This document shows, one piece after another, positions 43,404 to 52,118 of a stretch of DNA of 64,000 nucleotides (its first letter is position 1; each line of letters begins with the position of its first letter). The notes under the pieces were generated by a model. It was not told the origin of the DNA, did not search any database, and saw only the letters and a list, made by a program, of their open reading frames with translations. The translations under genes were made by a program, and so were the position numbers. Source of the stretch: PMP191F sp047602185 (lineage in GTDB: Bacteria; Bacteroidota; Bacteroidia; Chitinophagales; Chitinophagaceae); assembly GCA_047602185.1 (NCBI GenBank), contig JASGHY010000001.1, forward strand, positions 4,340,001 to 4,404,000. The letters are read 5' to 3'.

Positions 43404-44110
43404 TGCAACCGGCAATGGTACTGATTTTATTGGTGGCTTCTTTATCGTGCGTGGCTCAGAGAGAGCTGAACCTTCCCAACCATGATGATAAAAAGTTTTA
43501 CCTGGGCATAGGTATTATGTATAATACCTCGCGTCTGCAGGTGGGTCAGCATACCATGTTTTTACAGAGTGATAGTGTAATGGTGGTAGAACCTGAAAAC
43601 GCCGGCGGTTTCGGGCTATCCGGCATGTTTACCTACAACATTTCCAAACGCTTTCAGATCCGTGCCAGTTTGCCGGAGTTCATGTTTGCCTACAAAAATC
43701 TCACTTACCACCTTAAATACCCTGATCCTACCAGGGAAGAAAAAGCTGTCATGACCAAGCGTATTGAGTCGATATTGGTAGGGATGCCAATTCACATTAA
43801 GTTCCGGTCAGACAGGATCGACAATTTTCGTGTGTACATGTTTGGTGGCGCCAAGTTTGAATATGACCTGGCATCCAACTCTACAGCACGTCGTGCGGAA
43901 GATCTCGTAAAACTGAATAAATACAATCTTGCAGTAGAAGGCGGTATCGGGTTCAACTTTTACTTCCCGGTATTCATCCTTTCACCCGAGATCAAGTTCA
44001 GCAATGGTATCAGCAACATTCACTCACGCGACCAGAACCTGAAATACTCTAACACCATCGATCGCTTAAGCACCCGCATGATCGTTTTCTCACTGATCTT
44101 CGAAGGATAG
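43367..44110 (+). CDS. porT: Type IX secretion/gliding protein PorT
   Basis: 247 residues; signal peptide near residues 15-30 (VLILLVASLSCVAQ). The mature part is an outer membrane beta-barrel of the PorT family (YLGIGIMYNTSRLQ... VEGGIGFNFYFPVFILSPEIKFSNGI). The ubiE-porT order is conserved in Bacteroidota. PorT is needed for T9SS, which would export the repeat proteins and the metalloprotease in this window. The gene starts inside the end of ubiE in another frame. A short low-complexity repeat follows its stop. Confidence 0.88.
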   Translation: MYNLLWQKKNRLVQPAMVLILLVASLSCVAQRELNLPNHDDKKFYLGIGIMYNTSRLQVGQHTMFLQSDSVMVVEPENAGGFGLSGMFTYNISKRFQIRASLPEFMFAYKNLTYHLKYPDPTREEKAVMTKRIESILVGMPIHIKFRSDRIDNFRVYMFGGAKFEYDLASNSTARRAEDLVKLNKYNLAVEGGIGFNFYFPVFILSPEIKFSNGISNIHSRDQNLKYSNTIDRLSTRMIVFSLIFEG

Positions 44111-44150
44111 GAGAGCAAATACGAAATAAGAAGGATGAAGTACGGCTTGT
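44111..44150 (+). repeat. Short copy of the modular repeat after porT
   Basis: CAAATACGAAATAAGAAGG and GATGAAGTACGG match the phrase CAAGTACGAAATAAGAAG-TACGAAGTACGG seen at 14.7 kb and 37.0 kb. It begins within 10 bp of the porT stop. Confidence 0.6.
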
Positions 44151-44218
44151 TGCCATATTTCTTTAAATGGTTTATGCAATTTGTGATGCGTTAGTATCTT
44201 TAATGCATAACCCCATGT

Positions 44219-45799
44219 ATGAAAAGATCCTTACTCGTAGCCGGCCTGCTATGTGTTATTATATTCAGCTGCACACAGATTACAGAATATACTAATACAC
44301 TGCTGAGAACTGACAAATTACCCTCACAGCTTTTTACCATCGACATTACAAAGGACACTGTACTTCACACCCAAAAAGGTGCACTGATCCGGATCCCCAA
44401 AGGAGCTTTATCGGCCGGTACATCAACCGTACAACTGGAAATAAAGGAAGCCTATACCATTACAGATATTTTACGTGGCGGGCTTGCCACCCAAAGTAAC
44501 GGGCAGCCACTAAGCAGTGGCGGAATGATCTTTATAAACCCTGCCAAAGACCAGGATGCCAAAATTGTACAGCCCGTACAGGTATCTATTCCAACCGCTT
44601 TTGTAGAAAACAACATGCAGTTGTTTAAAGGTGAGGAACAAAAAGATGGCTCTATTAACTGGACAGATCCTCAACCTATGCTCCCCAGCCCGCAAACAGC
44701 TATGCTGGAACGAGGTAAAGAGTTATTTCTAAACAACTGTGCTACCTGTCATAATCCACGAAAAGATATGACAGGGCCTTCTTTAGAGCATATACTAGAA
44801 CGTGTACCACAAGGAGTAAAAGGATATGATGACAAGTTAAAACTACTCTATGCTTTTACCCGCAATAATGGAAAGATACTGAAGGAAGGAGTTCCCTACT
44901 ATTGCTGCCTGTACAGAAACTGGAACAAGACCCCAATGAATTTATTTCCCAGCCTTAGCGATGCAGATCTGGATGCATTATATGGATATATTGAAAACGA
45001 ATCTTTAAGATCCGGGATACCACATCCTACACCAGGTAAAGACACCTGCGCAGAAAACTGTAAACAATATGTGCAGCTTAAAGGCGACTTGATAAGAAAG
45101 AAAAACAAATTGCAAAGCCAAAGCGTACCTATGGTGATTGAGAACAGACTAATGATCGATTCTGTAACACTTCTCATGAGTTCTGACACAGTAACCAGCA
45201 TAGTAGAAAAAGTATCTTCTGCTACTCGTCAATCATTCTACTACCAGTTCACAATTACCTCGTTTGGATGGTATAATGTAGATATGCTGTCAAAAGATAT
45301 TCCGGGATCAGAGAAGAGCAAACTGGTTGTGTATCTTGCTGGTCAATATGCCGGCAAAACCACTATCTATCTTATAGTGCCTTCTGTAAACGTATTGGCT
45401 CCTGCGGGGAAACTAAGCTCTGGTGACGGGTTTGGATTTTATGATCTTGACGGCGGCATCTTTCTTCCACAGGGCATACCGGCTTACATTGTAGTAATAG
45501 GAGAATATGACGATAATATTGTATTTGCCAAGCAGGCATTTACAACTTCACGCAACCAGGACTTTACGCTAGAACCTGAAATAGTAACACAAGATGTTTT
45601 TGAAACAGCAATAAAAAGCCTGAATTTAAATAACATCAATTTTTCCGTAAATGAAACAGCCATTGCACCAGACCTCAGGAAAACCATTAAAGATCTGAAA
45701 GATATAGAAAAGCTTAAGCCTGCGAACTGTGATTGTGATTGTTATTTACCTTTTGATATAGACCTTATAACCGATTCATCTTCCCGACGGAGTTATTAA
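44219..45799 (+). CDS. Lipoprotein with a single cytochrome c domain
   Basis: 526 residues. Signal peptide with lipobox-like IIFSC (residue 18). Residues about 40-130 (VLHTQKGALIRIPKGALSAG... VQLEIKEAYTITDILRGGL) resemble a ZU5-like beta domain found in Bacteroidota lipoproteins. A class I cytochrome c domain follows, with the heme-binding CATCH motif (Cys174, Cys177, His178) and a likely distal Met in NKTPMNLFPSLSD. The C-terminal 250 residues are unrecognised and end in CDCDCYLPFD. Electron transfer at the outer membrane or periplasm is inferred. Confidence 0.83.
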   Translation: MKRSLLVAGLLCVIIFSCTQITEYTNTLLRTDKLPSQLFTIDITKDTVLHTQKGALIRIPKGALSAGTSTVQLEIKEAYTITDILRGGLATQSNGQPLSSGGMIFINPAKDQDAKIVQPVQVSIPTAFVENNMQLFKGEEQKDGSINWTDPQPMLPSPQTAMLERGKELFLNNCATCHNPRKDMTGPSLEHILERVPQGVKGYDDKLKLLYAFTRNNGKILKEGVPYYCCLYRNWNKTPMNLFPSLSDADLDALYGYIENESLRSGIPHPTPGKDTCAENCKQYVQLKGDLIRKKNKLQSQSVPMVIENRLMIDSVTLLMSSDTVTSIVEKVSSATRQSFYYQFTITSFGWYNVDMLSKDIPGSEKSKLVVYLAGQYAGKTTIYLIVPSVNVLAPAGKLSSGDGFGFYDLDGGIFLPQGIPAYIVVIGEYDDNIVFAKQAFTTSRNQDFTLEPEIVTQDVFETAIKSLNLNNINFSVNETAIAPDLRKTIKDLKDIEKLKPANCDCDCYLPFDIDLITDSSSRRSY

Positions 45800-45801
45800 A
45801 C

Positions 45802-45843
45802 TATAAAAGCAAAAGCCGGTACTTACCGGCTTTTGCTTTTATA
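45802..45843. terminator. 42-nt perfect bidirectional terminator
   Basis: A 20-bp perfect stem with a 2-nt centre (TATAAAAGCAAAAGCCGG... and its complement). A/T-rich arms outside a GCCGG core give T runs on both strands, between two convergent genes. Confidence 0.85.
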
Positions 45844-45880
45844 AAGATGTATATCAGTATTTTACTTTTAGACTACCTCT

Positions 45881-47572
45881 CTAATAGTCATATTCCCTCC
45901 TGAACATATTCATGCGCAGGGCAATGGTAAACAGGTTGGTATTTTTATCAAGAGAGGGATCAAACTTAGCTTTCCACCTGCGTATTAGAGCCGAAGCATC
46001 TATATAAAGATTCTCCTTCAGTTCGTACGATACCAGTAGTTGTGTATTTAAACCCGTACTACGTGGCCCGGCAGGTAATCCATATCCATAATCACCGCTA
46101 CGTGTGCCATTGAGCTTAAAAATATTGGAACCGAAATTGGAAGAACCGGTATCTACGCCCTGTTTGTATAAAATAAGCCTGGCAGAAGTAGTCCATTTGG
46201 GATGTGGCTGATAACGTACGATGCCGATAGCCTCCACAAAATTAGCTCCCAGTGGATGTGCCAGTGGTTGATTATAATGCGTGTAGTTAGAAACAGAATC
46301 AGTATGTGTATAAGTGAACGGGCGTACCAGGTTGATCTCCCCCTGCAGGTCGAGGTTCTTTACACCAAATGCATTGATGTACTTACCACCACCCTGGATA
46401 CCGAATTTATTAGCCCACCAACCTTTGCCACCGGTCATCTCATCCAGCTTAAACTCATCAAGCAATAGCTGTCCATACAATTGTACACGTTTGGCAATAT
46501 TGGCTTTGAAATCAAAACCCACAAGCGCATTATCTGCACTGCCATTCTGCTGCTCAGCCACGCGCAGGAAGATAATAGGATTGAGATAAGCAAAATCAAA
46601 GTGATTTTTGCGGCCAAATACAACTGATTCAAATAATCCAATATTCAACCAGCGTGTTGCCTGCACACTTAAGTGATGAATAGAGGCATATTTCTTATCC
46701 AGCAACTTATCACCACCATTAGAGCCAAACTGGTTGGTAAGTTCCATGAACAGGTTCATGTAATCCAGTTTCCAGATACGGGTATTGATCTTCAGGAACA
46801 GGTAGCTGTTGCCATAATCGCTCAGGAACAAGCTACGATAGCCATTACCGATAAAGTTCTTATCGTAACCAAACTGTACATCAAAGTATTTTATTAACGT
46901 AAAGTTGATAGATCCCCTGGCATCAAAATAATCAGTAGCAGTTGTTTTAAAAGGTTTATAAAAACCTGCACCGGGCACAGCTACAGATTCATTCACCCTA
47001 TCCTGCACAAACCGTGGTCCGCGCTCCTGGTTGTCCGTAGCATAAAAAGAGAATCCCAGTTTATTGGCGATCATACCACGAAACGTGGCGCCTTTTGAGT
47101 TCAGGAATATGCGTTGACCCGAATTATCGCTTTCAATGGATTGCTGTTGCTGAATAACCGGATTTACAGCCAGAAAGAAATCCTTTTCATTAACTTCAAA
47201 AAAATTAGCCTTGGTCTTATAGAAGGTATTCCACAGGCTTCTTTTGCTATTAAAGAATGATTTATCACCCGTTACCCATTCAGAATTGTTCATGAACAGG
47301 CTTTGCAGGTTATATTCATCTGTTTTTGAAAGGGAAATACTACCAGCCTTTTGTAAAGAATCAGCATATTCACCGGCCTGCACAGCTACTTTACGACTCA
47401 GCGGTTTTAAGGTGCTTACATTGAGACCCAGGTTACTTTGCATCATAATTTCCAGCCGGTCCAGCAATTGCTGGTGTTTGGAACCCTGGGGCAAATAAGT
47501 GGATTGGGCAGCAGCGGTAAGAGGTAACAATAAAATCAGCAGTCTGACAATGGTTTTTACAATAAATTGCAT
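45881..47572 (-). CDS. RemB/Wzi-like outer membrane beta-barrel protein
   Basis: 563 residues with a signal peptide (LLILLLPLTAAAQ). The N-terminal region YLPQGSKHQQLLDRLEIMM followed by many amphipathic strands and a C-terminal aromatic (NMFRREYDY) fit a large outer membrane barrel. The pattern matches proteins annotated as gliding motility RemB or capsule assembly Wzi in Bacteroidota. If so it takes part in surface polysaccharide display or gliding. It is divergent from pyrC with only 32 bp between starts. Confidence 0.72.
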   Translation of the reverse strand: MQFIVKTIVRLLILLLPLTAAAQSTYLPQGSKHQQLLDRLEIMMQSNLGLNVSTLKPLSRKVAVQAGEYADSLQKAGSISLSKTDEYNLQSLFMNNSEWVTGDKSFFNSKRSLWNTFYKTKANFFEVNEKDFFLAVNPVIQQQQSIESDNSGQRIFLNSKGATFRGMIANKLGFSFYATDNQERGPRFVQDRVNESVAVPGAGFYKPFKTTATDYFDARGSINFTLIKYFDVQFGYDKNFIGNGYRSLFLSDYGNSYLFLKINTRIWKLDYMNLFMELTNQFGSNGGDKLLDKKYASIHHLSVQATRWLNIGLFESVVFGRKNHFDFAYLNPIIFLRVAEQQNGSADNALVGFDFKANIAKRVQLYGQLLLDEFKLDEMTGGKGWWANKFGIQGGGKYINAFGVKNLDLQGEINLVRPFTYTHTDSVSNYTHYNQPLAHPLGANFVEAIGIVRYQPHPKWTTSARLILYKQGVDTGSSNFGSNIFKLNGTRSGDYGYGLPAGPRSTGLNTQLLVSYELKENLYIDASALIRRWKAKFDPSLDKNTNLFTIALRMNMFRREYDY

Positions 47573-47604
47573 GTTCAGAATTTAACAGATTAGTTTTTCA
47601 AGTT

Positions 47605-48987
47605 ATGCAAAATTACCTGATTAAGAATATCACCGTAGTGAACGAAGGCATTTCTGCCGTAAAAGATGTATTGATTAAAGATGGGCGTATTGAAAAAATA
47701 GCCAACTCCATTCAACCTGGTTTTGCCGTTACCGAAATAAACGGAGAGGGCAGGCATTTATTACCCGGGGCTATAGATGACCAGGTACATTTTCGTGAAC
47801 CAGGTCTTACGCATAAAGCTACGATTTACACAGAATCCAAAGCAGCTGTAGCTGGTGGCGTTACTTCTTTCATGGAAATGCCCAATACTGTGCCACCGGT
47901 TTTTACACAGGAATTACTCGAAAACAAATACCAGATAGCTTCTAAAAGCGCATTGGCCAACTACTCGTTCTTTATGGGTACTTCCAATGACAATGCAGCG
48001 GAAGCACTGAAAGTAAATGAGTGTAAAAAAGATATCTGCGGTATTAAAATATTCATGGGCTCTTCTACCGGCGGTTTACTGGTAGACAATTACCTGACCC
48101 TGGACAGGATCTTTGAAAACAGTGAAGTGCTCATTGCTACCCATTGCGAAGATGAAAAGATCATTAAAGCCAACCTGGAAAAGATCAAAAAAGAAAAAGC
48201 AGTATTGGAGCCCGCCGACCATGCCATTATCCGGGATGAGAACGGTTGTTACGAATCATCTTTTACGGCCATTCAACTGGCAAAAAAGTATGAAACACGT
48301 TTGCACATCCTGCATATCAGTACTGAAAAAGAACTGGTACTCTTCACCAATATGCTGCCGCTTGAAGATAAAAGAATAACAGCAGAGGTATGTGTGCATC
48401 ACCTGCACTTTACCAGTGATGACTATGCCACATTGGGCAATCGTATAAAATGTAACCCTGCCATTAAAGCACCCAACAACCGTGAAGCGCTGTGGAAAGC
48501 CCTGCTGGACGACAGGCTGGATGTTATTGCAACAGATCACGCACCACACACACTGGAAGAAAAAGGATATTACCGCGATACTGATGGTAAGCTGAAAGAA
48601 GCAGCCGACAGCTCATACGAAAGATCACATGCCGGTTTGCCACTGGTACAGCATTCTGTACTGATGATGCTGAAATATGTAAAAGAAGGAAAGATCAGCA
48701 TTGAAAAAGTAGTAGAAAAAATGAGCCACGCGGTAGCTACCTGTTTCCAGATCGAGAACCGTGGCTTTATCCGTGAAGGTTACTGGGCCGATCTGGTAAT
48801 TGCAGACCTGGATCAAACCACTACAGTTACTCCGCAGAATATATTGTTCAAATGTGGCTGGAGCCCGCTGGAAGGCACCACCTTCCCGGCAGCCATTACA
48901 CATACTTTTGTAAACGGACATCTTGTATATGGAAATGGGGTGTGGAATGAATCTCAACAAGGACAACGATTATCATTTAATCGGTAA
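47605..48987 (+). CDS. pyrC: Dihydroorotase
   Basis: 460 residues. It is an amidohydrolase that closes carbamoyl-aspartate to dihydroorotate in pyrimidine synthesis. Metal-site region DDQVHFREPG: the first His of the usual HxH is Gln60 and His62 is kept, a form I recall as common in Bacteroidota enzymes. The second-site signature ATDHAPH has Asp311, His312 and His315. MFMGSSTGGLL-type loop and HCEDEKII follow the family. It is cytoplasmic. It may share a divergent promoter zone with the RemB-like gene. Confidence 0.93.
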   Translation: MQNYLIKNITVVNEGISAVKDVLIKDGRIEKIANSIQPGFAVTEINGEGRHLLPGAIDDQVHFREPGLTHKATIYTESKAAVAGGVTSFMEMPNTVPPVFTQELLENKYQIASKSALANYSFFMGTSNDNAAEALKVNECKKDICGIKIFMGSSTGGLLVDNYLTLDRIFENSEVLIATHCEDEKIIKANLEKIKKEKAVLEPADHAIIRDENGCYESSFTAIQLAKKYETRLHILHISTEKELVLFTNMLPLEDKRITAEVCVHHLHFTSDDYATLGNRIKCNPAIKAPNNREALWKALLDDRLDVIATDHAPHTLEEKGYYRDTDGKLKEAADSSYERSHAGLPLVQHSVLMMLKYVKEGKISIEKVVEKMSHAVATCFQIENRGFIREGYWADLVIADLDQTTTVTPQNILFKCGWSPLEGTTFPAAITHTFVNGHLVYGNGVWNESQQGQRLSFNR

Positions 48988-49017
48988 CTTTCTGAAAACA
49001 ACCAGGCTCAACCAACC

Positions 49018-50334
49018 ATGGAAATAGATAATATTACATATAGTGACCTTGCCATTTTCCAGTCAGAAGAAGAGTTTTCCATCTTTCACAAACTCAACTT
49101 TACTAAAACGGTAGAAGGCAGGGAATGGTTAATGCGCTTTTTCCGCAACCCATTCAATGATATAAAGCAGATCCAGGATACCCAACAGATCATCCGCACT
49201 ATTCTGCAGAACATTGATCGCTGGCCTGCTTCTATTTCCAATGGAACTATTATGGTGATGGAAAGGTTTTATGATACGGCCATAGATCCTATTCCATCAG
49301 GCTCCCATGTTGTTAACGCCGCTACCTACCGCATTTTACATGCTCCGGATTTTGCACTGATCCGTTATTCTATTTCACATTTTGCTGATTTTTTACGCGG
49401 CATTCATGAACTCACAGCCTTGCTGGACAATGAGAATACGCCATTCCTGGTACGCACTTACCTGGACCGTGCGCGTGATCTTACCAACAGGCCTGTCATC
49501 ATCAGCTTACGTGAGCGTGAAAAAGGAAAAGAATACAGCTGGTCTGAGGTTATTCACTATGGTGGTTACCTGAAGGACCATTTTAAAAGCCCTGTATTCG
49601 AACTCATCAATATCTATGGCCGCCTGGATGCCTGGTACTCTATGGCATTGGCCATGCAGCAATACAAACTCACCTTCCCTGAGTTTGTAAACCAGCAACA
49701 ACCGCTGGTAAATGCAAAACAGCTATATCATATACTACTGCCCGCCCCCTCCCCTTACGATGTACAACTGAGTAAGGACAGCAATTTCATCTTTCTTACA
49801 GGGGCAAACATGGCAGGCAAAAGCACTTTTATTAAAGCTGTAGGCAGTGCTGTGTTCCTGGCCCACCTGGGCATGGGAGTTCCGGCAGAGAGCATGCAGC
49901 TCAGTACTTTTGACGGCCTTTTAAGTAACATCAACGTAGTAGACAACATTATAAAAGGCGAAAGCTATTTCTTCAATGAAGTACAACGCATCCGCAATAC
50001 CATTCTGAAGATCAATGATGGCAGAAAATGGCTGGTACTGATCGATGAATTATTCAAAGGCACTAACGTGCAGGATGCCATGAAATGCTCCTCTACCGTT
50101 ATTAAGGGACTTATTAAGATCAAGAACTCATTATTTATACTCTCCACCCACTTGTATGAAATAGGTGAAGAACTGCAGCAGTACCCCAATATTTCTTTCC
50201 GCTATTTTGAAACTACCGTGCAGGAAGACCAGTTGGAATTCAGCTACCAGCTAAAAGAAGGTATCAGTAACGACCGTCTCGGTTATCTCATCCTTAAAAG
50301 AGAGAAGGTGGTGGAAATGCTGGAAAATTTGTAG
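49018..50334 (+). CDS. MutS-like ATPase without mismatch-binding domain
   Basis: 438 residues. The N-terminal 230 residues correspond to the MutS lever/core region. The C-terminal ATPase has Walker A TGANMAGKST (Lys268), Walker B LVLIDELFKGTN and an STHLYEIG switch. The mismatch-recognition and connector domains of MutS1 and the Smr domain of MutS2 are absent. Several such short MutS homologues occur in Bacteroidota with unknown role. It lies 30 bp after pyrC on the same strand and 39 bp before the M1 peptidase gene. Confidence 0.87.
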   Translation: MEIDNITYSDLAIFQSEEEFSIFHKLNFTKTVEGREWLMRFFRNPFNDIKQIQDTQQIIRTILQNIDRWPASISNGTIMVMERFYDTAIDPIPSGSHVVNAATYRILHAPDFALIRYSISHFADFLRGIHELTALLDNENTPFLVRTYLDRARDLTNRPVIISLREREKGKEYSWSEVIHYGGYLKDHFKSPVFELINIYGRLDAWYSMALAMQQYKLTFPEFVNQQQPLVNAKQLYHILLPAPSPYDVQLSKDSNFIFLTGANMAGKSTFIKAVGSAVFLAHLGMGVPAESMQLSTFDGLLSNINVVDNIIKGESYFFNEVQRIRNTILKINDGRKWLVLIDELFKGTNVQDAMKCSSTVIKGLIKIKNSLFILSTHLYEIGEELQQYPNISFRYFETTVQEDQLEFSYQLKEGISNDRLGYLILKREKVVEMLENL

Positions 50335-50373
50335 CCGGAAAACCATATCTTCCGCTACAAATTCAGAGCCTGT

Positions 50374-51978
50374 ATGAAACACCTCCCTGTGCTTTGCACT
50401 GCATTGCTTTTTTGCGCTACTATTTCCGCTCAAAAGCCCGGTGCAACCATTGATGTTCAGCATTACAATTATGCGCTGACACTCAATGACAGCAGCAATG
50501 AAATACAGGGACAGGCTACCGTTACTATCTCCTTTATTCAACCTTCTTCATCCATCTTACTGGACCTGGCAGATAAGAAGTCATCCGGCAAAGGCATGAC
50601 AGTTAGCAGCATAATAACAGATAATGACACAAAGCTTTCTTTCACCCACGGCAACGATCAGCTCAATATTATACTACCCGCAACTGCAAAGGCAGGTGAT
50701 AAAAAAACAATAACGATCACTTACTCCGGCATCCCGGCCGATGGGCTTGTTATCGCCAATAACAAATACCACCACCGTGGCTTTTTTGCAGACAACTGGC
50801 CCAACAGGGCGCACAATTGGATCCCTTGTATAGATCACCCTTCGGATAAGGCTACGGTTGATTTTACAGTAACAGCCCCTGCACACTACCAGGTAATTGC
50901 CAATGGACGTAAAACTGAAGAGAGAGAGCTTGGTAACAATCAGAAGCAAACACGTTACTCCGAAGCTATTGCACTCCCCACCAAAGTAATGGTAATTGGT
51001 GTGGCAGACTTTGCGGTACAACAGGCCGGTGCTGTAAACGGCATTCCTGTTTATAGCTGGATCTACCCCGAGGATAAGGACAAAGGCTTTTACGATTATG
51101 CACAGGCTACAGAGATCCTTCCCTATTTCATCAGTCATGTAGGCTCATACGCTTATGAAAAACTGGCCAATGTACAGTCTACTACCATCTTTGGCGGAAT
51201 GGAAAATGCGGGTACTATATTCTATCATGAGAACTCAGTAACAGGTACCCGTAAAAGCGAATCATTACTGACCCATGAAATTGCCCACCAGTGGTTTGGC
51301 GATATGGCTACTGAAACTGACTGGCGCCACCTGTGGCTGAGCGAAGGTTTTGCTACTTACATGACCATCCTCTACTTTGAAAACAAATACGGAACAGACA
51401 CAGCCCGTAAAATGCTTACCGACAACCGTCGCCAGGTAATTGCTTTTTCAAAAAGGAACCACTCCCCGGTAGTTGACTCAAGTATTACCAACTATATGGA
51501 GTTACTCAATGCTAACTCTTATCAAAAAGGCGGCTGGGCATTACACATGTTATGCCAGCAGTTGGGCGATAGTGCTTTCTGGAAAGGTATCCGTACTTAT
51601 TATGCCCGTTATGCCGGCAAAAATGCCTCTACGGATGATCTGCGTAAAGTGATGGAAGAAGTATCTGGTCAGGATCTGCAACTCTTCTTCTCCCAATGGC
51701 TGTACACAGCTGGCCAGCCTTCAGTCGAAGCGATCTGGGAGTATGACGCGGTTAAAAAAGCTGTCAATCTTACCATCAAACAAAAGCAGGAACAATTATT
51801 CACCTTTCCACTTGAGATCAGCATTAATAGCACAGACTACAAGTCGCCCCTCAAAACCTTCATTATAAAAGACAGGCAACAGGTATTTTCTATTCCTTTC
51901 AAAAACACTCCGCTGGACATCACATTAGACCCACTGGTAAAGTTGCTATTTGAAGGAGAAATAAAGAAGATCCAATAA
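50374..51978 (+). CDS. M1 family metallopeptidase (aminopeptidase N-like)
   Basis: 534 residues with a signal peptide (LCTALLFCATISAQ). The exopeptidase motif GGMENAG is followed by the zinc site HEIAHQW (His301, Glu302, His305) and Glu324 in LSEGFAT. The N-terminal beta-saddle is present. The C-terminal helical domain of full-length aminopeptidase N is absent, as in the shorter M1 forms. Presumably periplasmic, removing N-terminal residues from peptides. Confidence 0.93.
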   Translation: MKHLPVLCTALLFCATISAQKPGATIDVQHYNYALTLNDSSNEIQGQATVTISFIQPSSSILLDLADKKSSGKGMTVSSIITDNDTKLSFTHGNDQLNIILPATAKAGDKKTITITYSGIPADGLVIANNKYHHRGFFADNWPNRAHNWIPCIDHPSDKATVDFTVTAPAHYQVIANGRKTEERELGNNQKQTRYSEAIALPTKVMVIGVADFAVQQAGAVNGIPVYSWIYPEDKDKGFYDYAQATEILPYFISHVGSYAYEKLANVQSTTIFGGMENAGTIFYHENSVTGTRKSESLLTHEIAHQWFGDMATETDWRHLWLSEGFATYMTILYFENKYGTDTARKMLTDNRRQVIAFSKRNHSPVVDSSITNYMELLNANSYQKGGWALHMLCQQLGDSAFWKGIRTYYARYAGKNASTDDLRKVMEEVSGQDLQLFFSQWLYTAGQPSVEAIWEYDAVKKAVNLTIKQKQEQLFTFPLEISINSTDYKSPLKTFIIKDRQQVFSIPFKNTPLDITLDPLVKLLFEGEIKKIQ

Positions 51979-52118
51979 ACACAAGCCCGTACTATGTAGC
52001 TGCGTATTTAATGATATAGCCTACATGGTTAGTCATTTCTACCCCATACATTAAAACAATTTGTTTTTTATTTATCTTACCAGATCAATATTCTATGTAT
52101 TTCACATAACCAATATTC

